Positions 36,643 to 46,200 of a stretch of DNA of 54,520 nt are shown piece by piece. The notes under the pieces are model-generated. The model was given only the letters and a program-made list of their open reading frames with translations. It was not told where the DNA came from and made no database searches. The first letter of the stretch is position 1. Every line of letters starts with the position of its first letter. The stretch covers positions 1 through 54,520 of the forward strand of contig JBKDQQ010000054.1 in the NCBI GenBank assembly GCA_046341775.1, read 5' to 3'. Made by a program: the position numbers and the translations under genes. The DNA comes from SXXH01 sp041165735 (lineage in GTDB: Bacteria; Planctomycetota; UBA1135; GCA-002686595).

Positions 36643-37485
36643 ATGGTCGAGATCTCCGGTGACATGGTCCGTCGGTTGCGCGAGCGCACCGGCGCGGGCC
36701 TGATGGAATGCAAGCGCGCCCTCGAACAGGCGGGCGGCGACGAGGAAGTGGCGGTCGACAACCTGCGCAAGGCGGGCTTGAAGACGGCCGAGAAGAAGGC
36801 CGGTCGCGAGATGGGCGAGGGTCGCGTGGCGGCCTGGGCGTCCCAGGACGGCAAGAGCGGAGCGCTGGTCGCCCTGACCTGCGAGACCGACTTCGTCGCG
36901 CGCACCGCCGACTTCGAGAACCTGCTCGGCGGCGCGGCGCGCCTCGCCGCCGAGTCGAAGTGCAGCGACGCGGCCGCCCTGTCCGGGATGGCCTTCGGCG
37001 GCTCGACGCTCGGCGAGACCATCAAGCTGATGGTCGGCAAGATCGGCGAGAACATCTCGATCGGCAAGGTCGGCGCGTTGCAGGCGGCCGACGGCCAGGT
37101 GGGCTTCTACGTCCACCACGACGGCAAGAAGGGCGCGCTGGTCGCCGTGAAGACGGGCGCCGACGCGGCCAAGGCGCAGGCAACCCTCAAGGAACTCGCC
37201 ATGCACGTCGTGTTCGCCAACCCCTCGGCGATGACGCGCGGCGAGATCGCAGCCGACCTCGTCGAGCGCGAGCGCGCCATCTACCTCGAGGAAGTGAAGT
37301 CGAAGCCCGCGGACATCCAGCAGAAGATCGTCGAGGGCAAGCTGAACGCCTACTACGCCACCCAGGTCCTGCCCGAGCAGAACTGGTTCAAGGACGACTC
37401 GAAGAAGGTCGCCGCCGTCGTCGAGGCCGAACTGGGCAAGGGTTCGGTGGTGCTCGGCTACGCGCGCTTCCAGATCGGCTCCTGA
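36643..37485 (+). CDS. tsf: Translation elongation factor Ts
   Basis: A 280-residue guanine nucleotide exchange factor for EF-Tu. The N-terminal UBA-like domain contains the RERTGAGLMECKRALEQAGG hallmark, then the CETDFVARTADF motif with the Asp-Phe that intrudes into EF-Tu. Two core subdomains follow (GKIGENISIGKV; HVVFANPSAMTRGEI). The C-terminal NWFKDDSKKVAAVVEAELG segment is conserved. The open frame starts at a TTG at 36604, but the ATG at 36643 matches the family. A strong hairpin follows at 37535. Confidence 0.96.
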   Translation: MVEISGDMVRRLRERTGAGLMECKRALEQAGGDEEVAVDNLRKAGLKTAEKKAGREMGEGRVAAWASQDGKSGALVALTCETDFVARTADFENLLGGAARLAAESKCSDAAALSGMAFGGSTLGETIKLMVGKIGENISIGKVGALQAADGQVGFYVHHDGKKGALVAVKTGADAAKAQATLKELAMHVVFANPSAMTRGEIAADLVERERAIYLEEVKSKPADIQQKIVEGKLNAYYATQVLPEQNWFKDDSKKVAAVVEAELGKGSVVLGYARFQIGS

Positions 37486-37534
37486 AGGGGCGCGGACTCG
37501 CCGGCGCCGAGCGGCGCGACGGGCCAGTCGGGCG

Positions 37535-37569
37535 GGCGGCCGCCGCGGCCCAGATCCGCGGCGGCCGCC
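37535..37569 (+). terminator. Perfect 14-bp GC hairpin after tsf
   Basis: Arms 37535-37548 and 37556-37569 (GGCGGCCGCCGCGG and its complement), 7-nt loop, 50 nt after the tsf stop. No U-tract. It separates rpsB-tsf from pyrH, which has its own TAGGCT box at 37628-37633. Confidence 0.65.
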
Positions 37570-37627
37570 TGCGCATCGCCGCCACTCCCTCGCCGCGCGC
37601 GCAGGTGCATTGGGGCGCGCCACTCGC

Positions 37628-37633
37628 TAGGCT
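37628..37633 (+). promoter_or_regulatory. -10-like box upstream of pyrH
   Basis: TAGGCT, 21 nt before the pyrH ATG, consistent with a short leader. No good -35 is seen. Confidence 0.35.
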
Positions 37634-37654
37634 CCCAAGGCAGCGCCCCTCCCG

Positions 37655-38386
37655 ATGAGCTCCGCCACATCCCTCCAGCCCTACCAGCGCATCCTCCTCA
37701 AGCTCTCCGGCGAAGCCCTCGGCGATTCCAAGCTGGGCCACGGCTTGTCCGCCGAGGCGGTGCATTCGACCGCCGCGCAGGTGGCGCGCGTCGCGGGCTT
37801 GGGCGTCGAGGTCGCCATCGTGTGCGGCGGCGGCAACATCCTGCGCGGCGCGGAATTCGCCAAGCTGGGCGGCTCGCGCGCCTCGGCCGACTACATGGGC
37901 ATGCTCGGCACGGTGATCAACGCGCTGGCCCTGTCCGAGGCCATCGAGAAGCAGGGCCTCGAGACGCGCGTGATGACCGCGCTCGAAGTCCATGCCGTGG
38001 CCGAGCCCTTCGTGCGCCGCAAGGCGCTCTCGCACCTCGAGAAGGGCCGCGTCGTGCTGCTGGCGGCTGGCACGGGCAATCCGTTCTTCACCACCGACAC
38101 CGCCGCCGCCCTGCGCGCGACCGAGCTCGGCTGCGAAGTGCTGCTCAAGGCCACCAAGGTCGACGGCATCTACGACGCCGACCCCAAGAAGGTCGCCGGA
38201 GCCACGCGCTTCGAGGAGCTCACCTACATGGACGTGCTGTCGCGCGGCCTGAAGGTGATGGACGGCACGGCCGTCACGCTGGCCATGGAGAACAAGTTGC
38301 CGGTCGTCGTCTTCGACATGTTCGCCGAAGGCAACCTCGAGCGCGTCGTGCGCGGCGAGAAGATCGGCACCCGCATCCGGAGCTGA
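37655..38386 (+). CDS. pyrH: UMP kinase
   Basis: A 243-residue amino-acid-kinase-fold enzyme that converts UMP to UDP with ATP. It carries LLKLSGEALGD, the VCGGGNILRG loop, the UMP site around RASADYMGMLGTVINALAL, AAGTGNPFFTTDTAAALRA and LKATKVDGIYDADPKK, all typical of bacterial PyrH hexamers. The gene sits in the conserved rpsB-tsf-pyrH-frr order, with frr 5 bp downstream. Confidence 0.97.
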   Translation: MSSATSLQPYQRILLKLSGEALGDSKLGHGLSAEAVHSTAAQVARVAGLGVEVAIVCGGGNILRGAEFAKLGGSRASADYMGMLGTVINALALSEAIEKQGLETRVMTALEVHAVAEPFVRRKALSHLEKGRVVLLAAGTGNPFFTTDTAAALRATELGCEVLLKATKVDGIYDADPKKVAGATRFEELTYMDVLSRGLKVMDGTAVTLAMENKLPVVVFDMFAEGNLERVVRGEKIGTRIRS

Positions 38387-38391
38387 ACCAC

Positions 38392-38952
38392 ATGACTAGC
38401 CAACAGATCCTCAAGGACACTCGCGAGAAGATGGACAAGTCGCTGTCGCACCTGGTCGACCAGCTGCGCCAGATCCGCACCTCGCGCGCCTCGCCCGCGC
38501 TGGTCGAAGGCATCCGCGTCGACTACTACGGCACGCCCAGCCCCATCTCGCAGGTCGCGCAGATCTCCGTGCCCGAGCCGCGGCAACTGGCCATCAAGCC
38601 GTTCGACGCCGCGATGCTCAAGGAGATCGAGAAGGCCATCCAGAAGAGCGATCTCGGGGTCACGCCGCAGTCCGACGGCAAGATCCTGCGCTTGACCATG
38701 CCGCCGCTCTCCGGCGACCAGCGCAAGAAGTACGCCGCGCGGGTCAAGGATCTGGCCGAGGAGGCGCGCGTGTCGATGCGCAACACGCGCCGCGACGAGA
38801 ACAAGCGCGCCGACGCCATGTTCAAGGACTCGAAGATGACCGAGGACGAGCACAAGAAGTGCCTCGACGACATCCAGAAGTGCCTCAAGGAATACGAGGA
38901 GAAGGTCACTGGCGTGCTCGACAAGAAGACCGCCGAAGTGATGGAGAACTGA
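38392..38952 (+). CDS. frr: Ribosome recycling factor
   Basis: A 186-residue protein that, with EF-G, splits the post-termination ribosome. It carries the RTSRASPALVEGIRVDYYGTP segment in the hinge region, an ISVPEPRQLAIKPFD domain II, and the long C-terminal helices with RRDENKRADAMFKDSKMTEDE. Length matches the family (185). A GGAG lies ahead of the ATG, 5 bp after the pyrH stop, so the pair is cotranscribed. Confidence 0.97.
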   Translation: MTSQQILKDTREKMDKSLSHLVDQLRQIRTSRASPALVEGIRVDYYGTPSPISQVAQISVPEPRQLAIKPFDAAMLKEIEKAIQKSDLGVTPQSDGKILRLTMPPLSGDQRKKYAARVKDLAEEARVSMRNTRRDENKRADAMFKDSKMTEDEHKKCLDDIQKCLKEYEEKVTGVLDKKTAEVMEN

Positions 38953-39104
38953 AGCTCCGCGCGCCCTCGCGCGCCGCTTCGTCCGCCACTCGCGCCCGCG
39001 CACGCCGCGGGCGCCTTCGTTGGAATCCGCCGTCTCGCGGCCGCGCGGCGAGCCCCGCATGCCACGCGCCGCGCTCGCGCCGCGGGAGGCGCTCGCGCCG
39101 GTGC

Positions 39105-39110
39105 TATACT
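39105..39110 (+). promoter_or_regulatory. -10-like box of sulfatase gene 1 (leaderless spacing)
   Basis: TATACT, one mismatch from TATAAT, 8 nt before the ATG at 39119. No Shine-Dalgarno sequence lies between. Confidence 0.5.
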
Positions 39111-39118
39111 CGCCGACG

Positions 39119-40921
39119 ATGCGTCTCCACGCGGCCTTGGCACTGCGCTGTGCGCTGGCGATCTGCGCGGGCTTCGTCGCCGGCTGCGGGGCGCATGCGC
39201 CCGTCGAGCCCGCGTGGACCACCACCACGCTCGCCCCGGCGGCCGACCCTGCCGCGCCCGCGCCCGACGCGCCCGTGTGGATCGGCTCGGGCAACCGCAC
39301 CGTGCGCGAGTCGCGCCATGCGACGCCCATGCTGCGCTCCGAGGACGGCAAGTCGTGGAGCGCGCGCTTCCCGCTCGAGGGCGCGCCCGCGGGGGAGCTC
39401 GAGCTGCATGTCGGGTTCGACGGTTCCGACGGCGTGCGTGCGCGCGCGGTCTTGTCGCTTGACGGCGCCGAGTCCGCCCGCGCCGCGCTCGCTTGCGCGC
39501 CCGGCGGCTCGAGCTGGACGGGCTGGCGCGTGCCGGCTCCGCGCGCCTCCGCGCTGGCCGAGGTGCGCGTCGAGATGGAGTCGGGAGAGCCCAAGGCCGT
39601 GCACCTGGCGCGCCCGGCGTGGCGCGGCGCGGCGCCCCTCGCGCCCGACGGCGCGCGGCGTCCGCGCGGCGTGCTGCTCGTGTCGATCGACACGCTGCGG
39701 CCGGATCGGCTCGGCGCGTACGGCTCGACCAAGGGCTTGTCGCCGCAGATCGATCGCCTCGCCGCGCGCGGCGTCGTGTGGGAGCGCGCGTTGTCGAGCG
39801 CGCCGTGGACCCTGCCGAGCTACGCGAGCTTGTTCACCGCGCGCACTCCGCTCGCGCACGGCGCAGGCCTCGTCAAGAAGCGCCAGGAAGCCTGGCCGGA
39901 CGCGGGCGACGCGTCGAACGAGTTGACGCGCCTCGGCGACGCGGTGCCCACGCTCGCCGAGCAGTTCCAACGCGCCGGCTGGGCCACCGCCGGCCTGCAC
40001 GCCTCGCCCTTCCTCGAGCCGCCCTCCGGGCTGCACCGCGGCTTCGACTTGTGGCAGCGGCACGCCATCCGCGCCGACGCCGGCGTCGAGCGCGCGCTCG
40101 CCTGGATCGCCGAGCGCGGCGAGGAACCTTGGTTCCTCTTCCTGCACCTGATCGATCCGCACCTGCCGTACGCGCCGCCCGAGGAGTATATGCGCCGCCA
40201 CGCCGGGGTCGGCACGGCCGACCTGAAGGCCGAGCAGTTCGAGGTCGACATCCTGCGTCGCCAGGAACCCGAGGGCGCGCTCAAGCAGTTGCTGCTGGCG
40301 CTGTACGACGGCGAGGTGGCTTGGACCGACGCGCAGCTCGGTCGACTGTTCGACGGCCTCGAGGCGAACGGAGTGCTCGATGACATCGTCGTCGCGCTGC
40401 ATTCCGACCACGGCGAGGAGGTCTGGGAGCACGGCGGCTGCGAGCACGGCCACGCGCTCGTCGAGACCGTGCTGCACGTGCCGCTCGTCGTGGCCGCTCC
40501 CGGGTTGGCGCCGCAGCGCGTGGGTGATCGCGTGCGTTCGATGGACCTCGGGCCGACCCTGCTCGAACTCGCGGGCTTGGCGTCGATCCCGGGCGCCGAA
40601 GGCCGCAGCCTGCTCTCCGGCCCTGCCGGTCCGCGCGAGGTCGACGCCGAGGCGCTCCTGTACGGCGGCCTCGAGTGCAAGGCCCACTACGCCGGCGACG
40701 CGCGCCTCGTCTGGGCCGCCAGCGCGGCACCGGTGCTGGAAGGGGATCCCGGCGCCGGAACGATCAACGACGGCACGCTGCGGCAGGAGCTGCGGCGGCG
40801 CATGCTGCAGCGCGTCGAGCGCCTGCGGCCCGCCTTGTCCGGCGAGGCGGCGCGCCACAGCAGCGAGACGCTGCGCGAACTGCGTTCGATCGGCTACACG
40901 GGGCTCGACGGCGGGCGCTGA
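39119..40921 (+). CDS. Lipoprotein sulfatase-superfamily hydrolase/transferase (copy 1)
   Basis: A 600-residue alkaline-phosphatase-superfamily enzyme anchored by lipid at Cys23 (FVAGC). Residues 25-180 form an N-terminal beta-rich domain. The catalytic domain starts with LLVSIDTLRPDRLGAYG (metal ligand Asp191) and has DHGEE with Asp430 and His431. The nucleophile position of sulfatases (C/S-x-P-S-R) reads TLPSY, giving Thr231 instead of formylglycine-forming Cys or Ser and lacking the Arg. This fits phospho-transferases or phosphodiesterase-like members such as LtaS/EptA better than true sulfatases. A paralogue lies 340 bp downstream beyond tRNA-Lys. Substrate unknown. Confidence 0.83.
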   Translation: MRLHAALALRCALAICAGFVAGCGAHAPVEPAWTTTTLAPAADPAAPAPDAPVWIGSGNRTVRESRHATPMLRSEDGKSWSARFPLEGAPAGELELHVGFDGSDGVRARAVLSLDGAESARAALACAPGGSSWTGWRVPAPRASALAEVRVEMESGEPKAVHLARPAWRGAAPLAPDGARRPRGVLLVSIDTLRPDRLGAYGSTKGLSPQIDRLAARGVVWERALSSAPWTLPSYASLFTARTPLAHGAGLVKKRQEAWPDAGDASNELTRLGDAVPTLAEQFQRAGWATAGLHASPFLEPPSGLHRGFDLWQRHAIRADAGVERALAWIAERGEEPWFLFLHLIDPHLPYAPPEEYMRRHAGVGTADLKAEQFEVDILRRQEPEGALKQLLLALYDGEVAWTDAQLGRLFDGLEANGVLDDIVVALHSDHGEEVWEHGGCEHGHALVETVLHVPLVVAAPGLAPQRVGDRVRSMDLGPTLLELAGLASIPGAEGRSLLSGPAGPREVDAEALLYGGLECKAHYAGDARLVWAASAAPVLEGDPGAGTINDGTLRQELRRRMLQRVERLRPALSGEAARHSSETLRELRSIGYTGLDGGR

Positions 40922-40934
40922 GCCGGGCGCGCCT

Positions 40935-40963
40935 TTGCGCGTCGAGCCCGGCGACTGTATCCT
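40935..40963 (+). promoter_or_regulatory. Promoter of tRNA-Lys
   Basis: TTGCGC (40935-40940), 17-bp spacer, TATCCT (40958-40963), 34 bp before the tRNA. The -10 is good and the -35 is moderate. Confidence 0.5.
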
Positions 40964-40997
40964 CGCGCCCCGCTCGCCCGGGTGGGCGATGCGGCGA

Positions 40998-41070
<73 letters not shown>

Positions 41071-41240
41071 CTTTCCTCGCCTCGCGGCAACCTTGATCGG
41101 CGTGCCTGCGCCTCGCCTCGGGCCACGCGCGCCGTCCGTCGGCGGTCCGCCTGGACTCCTCGAGCGGCGCCAGCGTCGGTTGACGGCGGCATGGGCTCCA
41201 CGCCGCTTCCGCGCCCGCTGCGCGATCGCGGGTTGGCGCG

Positions 41241-41246
41241 TACCAT
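41241..41246 (+). promoter_or_regulatory. -10-like box of sulfatase gene 2
   Basis: TACCAT, 15 nt before the ATG at 41262; it would leave a leader of about 8 nt. Confidence 0.3.
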
Positions 41247-41261
41247 CACGAGCCCGCATCC

Positions 41262-43079
41262 ATGGCCACCATCCGCTCGCGCACTGTCGCGGCTTGCGCC
41301 GCGCTGTTCGTCCTCCTTGCCTCGTCGTGCGGCAGGGACGAAGCCGCCGTGCACGCCTTCCAAGGCGTCACGCTCAAGCCCGCCTTGGAGGCGGGCGTGC
41401 GCGAAGCCACGGGACCGCTGTGGAGGCGCGGCGGCTCGTACTCGGTGTCCGAGACGCGCCAGGCGTTCCAACTCGACTTCGACCAGCGGCACGGGCGCGC
41501 GGAGTCGCGGTTGCTCCTCGAAGAGCCGCGCGGCCGCATCCTCAAGCTGCACGTCGGCGTCGAGTCGGAGCAGGAGGTGCACCTGCGCGCGCGGGTGCGC
41601 CTCGCGGGGGAGCTCGTGGCCGAGCACACGCTGGTGCACACGCCGACCGGAGCCGCGTGGCTGCGGTTGCCGGCGTTGCGCCCCGCGCGCGGCGGCCCAT
41701 TGGTGGTGGAGCTCGAGGCCCTGCGCGGCCTGCCGGACGCCGTGTACCTCGCCGAACCCGTCTGGCGCGAACCTGTGCAGCCCGGCGACGCCGTGCGCGG
41801 CGTGTTGGTGGTTTCGATCGACACGCTGCGCGCCGATCGCCTGGGTGCGCTCGGCAACCGCCGCGGCTTGACGCCGAACCTCGACGCGTTGGCGGCGCGC
41901 GGCGTCGTCTGGGAACGCGCGTTGTCGAACTCTCCTTGGACGCTGCCGAGCTACGCGAGCTTGTTCACGGCGCGCACTCCGCTCGCGCACGGCGCGGGTC
42001 TGTCGCTCGAGTGCCAAGCCGCCTGGCCCGACGCGGGCGATTCGACCGCGAACCACTCCGCGCTCGCGACCGGCGTTCCCACGCTCGCCGAGCAGTTCCG
42101 CGCCGCGGGCTACGCCACGGCGGGATTCCACGCCTCGCCCTTCCTCGAGACGCGCACGGGGCTGCAGCGCGGCTTCGACTACTGGGTGCGCCATGCCGTG
42201 CGCGCCGACGCGGGCGTGGACCACGCCTTGGCGTGGATCCGGCGCCAGAAGGACCGGCACTGGTTCGCCTTCCTGCACCTGATGGACCCGCACTTGCCGT
42301 ACGCGCCGCCCGACGCGTGGTCGCGACGCTTCGCCGGCGTGGCGACCAGCGAACTTTCGTCGGACTTGTTCGACATCGACGCCCTGCGCCGCGCCAAGCC
42401 GGACGACGAGCGGCGCAAGCTACTCGAGGATCTGTACGACGCGGAAGTCGCCTGGACCGACGCGCAGGTCGGGCGCTTGCTCGACGGACTGCGCGAGGCA
42501 GGGCTCGCCGACGGCGTGGTGGTGGCGTTGCACTCCGACCATGGCGAGGAGTTCTGGGAGCATGGCGGCTACGAACACGGGCACGCGCTCGTGGAGGAGG
42601 TCCTGCGCGTGCCGTTGATCGTGGCGGCTCCGGGGCTCGCGCCCGCCCGGGTCCCCGAGCGCGTGCGCAGCATGGACCTCGGGCCCACCTTGCTCGAGCT
42701 GTGCGGATTGCCTCCGCTCCCCGGCGCGGAGGGCGCCAGCCTGGTGCGGCGCGGCGGCGCGCTGCTGCAGGCCGAGCGCGTGGTCCGCGTCGTCGATGCC
42801 GAGGCGCTGCTGTACGGCGACATCGAGGAGAAGGCCCGCTACGAGGACGCCGCGCGCCTCGTGTGGCGCGCCACCCAGGCGCCGCGCCTCCAGGCCGATC
42901 CTTCGGGAGCGCCGCTCGACGATCCCGCCCTGCGCGACGCGCTGCGCATGCAGATGCTCGAACGCGCACGCGCCTTGCGTGCCCGCGGCGCGGCGGGCCT
43001 GGTGCAGCACGACGAGGCCTCGATGGAGGACCTGCGCGGACTCGGCTACACGGGGATCGAGGCTCCGGAACCGCGCTGA
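41262..43079 (+). CDS. Lipoprotein sulfatase-superfamily hydrolase/transferase (copy 2)
   Basis: A 605-residue paralogue of the gene at 39119, alike along the whole length. It has a lipobox with Cys23 (LASSC), a beta-rich N-terminal domain, VVSIDTLRADRLGALG with Asp187, a TLPSY nucleophile segment with Thr227, HSDHGEEFWEHGG, and the same ending (LRGLGYTGIE). The whole catalytic middle (ERALSNSPWTLPSYASLFTA) is nearly identical to copy 1, whereas the N-terminal domains differ. This suggests duplication followed by change in binding specificity. Convergent with the aminopeptidase gene. Confidence 0.83.
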   Translation: MATIRSRTVAACAALFVLLASSCGRDEAAVHAFQGVTLKPALEAGVREATGPLWRRGGSYSVSETRQAFQLDFDQRHGRAESRLLLEEPRGRILKLHVGVESEQEVHLRARVRLAGELVAEHTLVHTPTGAAWLRLPALRPARGGPLVVELEALRGLPDAVYLAEPVWREPVQPGDAVRGVLVVSIDTLRADRLGALGNRRGLTPNLDALAARGVVWERALSNSPWTLPSYASLFTARTPLAHGAGLSLECQAAWPDAGDSTANHSALATGVPTLAEQFRAAGYATAGFHASPFLETRTGLQRGFDYWVRHAVRADAGVDHALAWIRRQKDRHWFAFLHLMDPHLPYAPPDAWSRRFAGVATSELSSDLFDIDALRRAKPDDERRKLLEDLYDAEVAWTDAQVGRLLDGLREAGLADGVVVALHSDHGEEFWEHGGYEHGHALVEEVLRVPLIVAAPGLAPARVPERVRSMDLGPTLLELCGLPPLPGAEGASLVRRGGALLQAERVVRVVDAEALLYGDIEEKARYEDAARLVWRATQAPRLQADPSGAPLDDPALRDALRMQMLERARALRARGAAGLVQHDEASMEDLRGLGYTGIEAPEPR

Positions 43080-43143
43080 GGCCCGCGCGCCGGCCCGCCG
43101 CGCGAGGACGACCTCCCGGCGTCGGTGGTCCTGCTCGCTCCGC

Positions 43144-44505
43144 TCACCTCGCGCCGATCGGCTCGAAGCTCGCCGCGCAGGCGGCCTCGACCTCCTCGAC
43201 GGTCTTCGGGATGCCGGCGGTGAGGACCTCGTGCCCGTGCACGGTCACGAGCACGTCGTCCTCGATGCGGATGCCGATGCCGCGCCAGCGCTCCGCCACC
43301 GTCGCCTCGTCCTCGGCGACGTAGAGCCCCGGCTCGACCGTGAGCACCATGCCCGGCTCGAGCACGCGCGAGGCGCCGTCGACGTTGTACGCGCCGCAGT
43401 CGTGCACATCGAGCCCGAGCCAGTGGCTCGTGCGGTGCATGTAGAAGCGGCGGTAGTTGTCCGACTTGAGCTCCTCCTCGACCGTGCCGTGGAGCAGGCC
43501 GTGCTTGACCAGGCCTTCGACCAGCGCGCGCAGCGCGGTCTCGTGCACGCTCGTGAAGGAGACGCCGGGCTGCACGTGCGCGATCGCCTTCAGTTGCGCT
43601 TCGAGGCAGACATCGTACAGGGCGCGCTGCTCGGCGGAGAAGCGCCCGTTGACGGGGAAGGTGCGCGTCACATCGCTGGCGTACCACTCGTACTCGGCGC
43701 CGGCGTCGATCAGCAGCAGGTCGCCGTCCTTCAGCGGGGCGTTGTTGTCGTTGTAGTGCAGGATCGTGGCGTTGGCGCCCGAGGCGACGATGTTCGTGTA
43801 CGCCGCTCCCGTGCCGCCGCGGGCGCGGAAGTGCCACTCGAGCAGGGCGTCGATCTCGCGCTCGTTCATGCCGGGGCGCGCCGCGGCCATGCACGCGGCG
43901 TGCGCCTCCTTGGTGATGCCCGCGGCGCGGCGCATCAAGTCCAACTCGGCCTTGGACTTCTTGAGGCGCAGCTCGCCCAGCACCGGGCCCGTGTCCAGCA
44001 CCTCGATCGGCGGCGGCACCGGACCCTTGGCCGTCATGCGCAGCTTGCCGAGCAGTTCGGTCATGCGCCGGTCCTCCTCGGCGTCGACGCCGAAGCGCCA
44101 CATGACGCGCTGCACGCCCTTGAGCACGACCGCGAGGTCGCTCCACAGCCGCTCGATGGGACGCGCCAGGTCGATGCCCAAGGTCGCCGGTGCGCGTTCC
44201 ACGCCGAGGCGCCGGCCGGTCCAGATCTCCATCGAGCGGTCGCGCTCGCGCAGGTACAGGATGCTGCGCGGCCCGCCCTTCCACGGCTTGCCGTCGAAGT
44301 CTAGCGCCCCCGGCAGCGCCGGCAGCAGCACGAGCACGCTGTCGGGCTCGGAGAAGCCCGTCAACCACGCGAAGTCCGAGTCGGGGCGGAAGCGGTACTC
44401 GGCGTCGAAGTTGCGCACCTTGTGGCGCGCGGTGGGGAAGATGCCCGCGGCACCCCGCGCCTGCAGCGCCTCGAGCGCCCTCGACCTGTGCTCCTTCTGC
44501 CTCAC
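43144..44505 (-). CDS. pepP: Aminopeptidase P (M24B family)
   Basis: A 453-residue cytosolic Xaa-Pro aminopeptidase. The N-terminal AMP_N domain (FRPDSDFAWLTGFSEPDSVLVLLP) precedes the M24 domain. Metal ligands lie in LLLIDAGAEYEWYASDVTRTFPVNG (two Asp), HRTSHWLGLDVHDCG (His), LTVEPGLYV (Glu) and IRIEDDVLV (Glu). It releases N-terminal residues preceding proline. The start is a GTG at 44503-44505, overlapping the flotillin stop as GTGA, which implies translational coupling. The frame is open far upstream, but that part is the shadow of the flotillin gene. Confidence 0.9.
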   Translation of the reverse strand: MRQKEHRSRALEALQARGAAGIFPTARHKVRNFDAEYRFRPDSDFAWLTGFSEPDSVLVLLPALPGALDFDGKPWKGGPRSILYLRERDRSMEIWTGRRLGVERAPATLGIDLARPIERLWSDLAVVLKGVQRVMWRFGVDAEEDRRMTELLGKLRMTAKGPVPPPIEVLDTGPVLGELRLKKSKAELDLMRRAAGITKEAHAACMAAARPGMNEREIDALLEWHFRARGGTGAAYTNIVASGANATILHYNDNNAPLKDGDLLLIDAGAEYEWYASDVTRTFPVNGRFSAEQRALYDVCLEAQLKAIAHVQPGVSFTSVHETALRALVEGLVKHGLLHGTVEEELKSDNYRRFYMHRTSHWLGLDVHDCGAYNVDGASRVLEPGMVLTVEPGLYVAEDEATVAERWRGIGIRIEDDVLVTVHGHEVLTAGIPKTVEEVEAACAASFEPIGAR

Positions 44506-46097
44506 GCCTTCCGCTCCTCGGCCGCCGCGGCCTGCTCCTCGGGCTTCGCGTCCGCCACGAGCTTGCCGAAGTACTCCGGCATCTTCACGCCGCCGACCTC
44601 GCTCATCATGTGCATCATCGGCGGCAGCGAACCGGCCAAGGAGTGCAGGAAGTTCGAGGTGGCGTTGCGGCCGTCCTTGCCCTGGCCGCCGTCCCACACG
44701 ACGACCTTGTCGAACTTGACGTTGGAGATGGCCGTGGCCGCGGTCTTCGACAGCTCCTCTAGCTTCTCGAGCATCAGCATCTGGAAGGCCTGTTCGGCCC
44801 CGCCGCAGGCGTCGATGATGGCCTTCAAGCCTTCGCCCTTCTTGGCCAGCATCTCGTACTCGCCGCGCGCCTGCGCCTCGAGTCGCGCGTACATGGCGGC
44901 GGCCTCGGCCTGCGCCCCGATGCGCTGCCGCTCGGCCTCCGCTTCGGCCTCGATGATCACCTGCGACTTGACGGCGCGCGCCAAGGCCTCGAGTTCGGCG
45001 CGCTTCTCGGCCTCGATCTTCTTGGCCTGCGCCTCGGCCGCGCGGGCCTGGGCGAGGTACTGGGCCTCGAGCACGGCCGCCTGCGCCTCGCGCAGGCGCG
45101 TCTCGGACAACTGGTAGGCCTCGGCCTCGCGCACCTTGAGCGAGGCGTTGGAGGCCGCCATGTCGGCCTTCGACTTGTTCTCGCCCGTGACCGCCTCGGC
45201 GTCGGCGGCGGCCACCTGGATGCGCATGGCGCGTTGGGCGTCGCGCACCTTGGCGTCGCGCTCGAACTGCGCGGTCTGCTCGCCGATGGCGCGCTCCTTC
45301 TCCAACTCGGCGATCTTGACGGCGCGTTCGCGCTCGGCCGACTTGGTGCCGATGTCGCGCAGCTTCTCGTTGTTCGACACCTCGATCACGCGGTCGCGGT
45401 CGGCCTCGGCCACGCCGATGGCGCCCTTCTTGAACTGCATGGCGACGTCGATCTCGGCCTGCTGGATGGCCTCGGAGGCGGCCTTCTTGCCGATGGCCTC
45501 GATGTAGCCCGACTCGTCGGTGATGTCCTTGATGTTGACGTTGATCAGCACGAGGCCGATCTTCTTCAGCTCGGGTTCGAGCGAGTCCTGGATCTTCGAC
45601 AGGAACTTGTCGCGGTCGCGGTTGATCTCGTCGATCCGCATCGAGGCGATCACCTGGCGCAGCTGGCCGAAGATGATGTCCTCGGCCTGCTTGATGACGG
45701 CCGTGGTCTGCAGGCCCAGCAAGCGCACCGCGGCGTTGTTCATCGTCTCCTCGTCCGTGCCGATGGCGACGGTGAAGACGCTCGGCACGTTGACGCGGAT
45801 GTTCTCGATCGACAGCGCGCCCTGCAGCGGGATCTCGATCTGCACCGGATCCAGCGAGAGGTATTCGAAGTTCTGGATCAGCGGCCACACGAACACGCCG
45901 CCGCCGTGGATGCACTTGGAGGAGCGCCCCGTGCCGGTCTTGCCGTACACGACCAGCACGCGGTTCGACGGGCAGCGCTTGTAGCGGCGCGCGACGACCA
46001 GCATGAAGCTGATCAGCACCAGGCCGCCGACGAGGATCATGAAGGCGACCGGCAGGATCTCGGGATCGAACTCGACTTGCAGCAGCATCAGGTTCAT
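44502..46097 (-). CDS. Flotillin-family (SPFH) membrane protein
   Basis: A 531-residue protein with one N-terminal membrane segment (about 14-37, ILPVAFMILVGGLVLISFMLV). The SPFH/prohibitin domain follows (about 38-230, VLVVYGKTGTGRSSKCIHGGG, LQGALSIENIRVNVPSVFTVAIG). Then comes a long Ala/Glu/Lys-rich coiled coil (about 240-430) typical of flotillins, and a C-terminal region with SNVKFDKVVVWDGG. Flotillins assemble in membrane microdomains and organise protein complexes. It sits 103 bp after an NfeD-like gene, the usual YuaF-FloT type pairing, and overlaps pepP. Confidence 0.92.
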   Translation of the reverse strand: MNLMLLQVEFDPEILPVAFMILVGGLVLISFMLVVARRYKRCPSNRVLVVYGKTGTGRSSKCIHGGGVFVWPLIQNFEYLSLDPVQIEIPLQGALSIENIRVNVPSVFTVAIGTDEETMNNAAVRLLGLQTTAVIKQAEDIIFGQLRQVIASMRIDEINRDRDKFLSKIQDSLEPELKKIGLVLINVNIKDITDESGYIEAIGKKAASEAIQQAEIDVAMQFKKGAIGVAEADRDRVIEVSNNEKLRDIGTKSAERERAVKIAELEKERAIGEQTAQFERDAKVRDAQRAMRIQVAAADAEAVTGENKSKADMAASNASLKVREAEAYQLSETRLREAQAAVLEAQYLAQARAAEAQAKKIEAEKRAELEALARAVKSQVIIEAEAEAERQRIGAQAEAAAMYARLEAQARGEYEMLAKKGEGLKAIIDACGGAEQAFQMLMLEKLEELSKTAATAISNVKFDKVVVWDGGQGKDGRNATSNFLHSLAGSLPPMMHMMSEVGGVKMPEYFGKLVADAKPEEQAAAAEERKA

Positions 46098-46200
46098 GGG
46101 AGTGCGGTGGGGGCGTGGCTTCTTGAGGATCGCTTCGGGACTCGGGCGCTCGCGGGGTTCGCGCCTTTGCGTGCGTGCAGGCGCTCGCGCGCGACTGCCG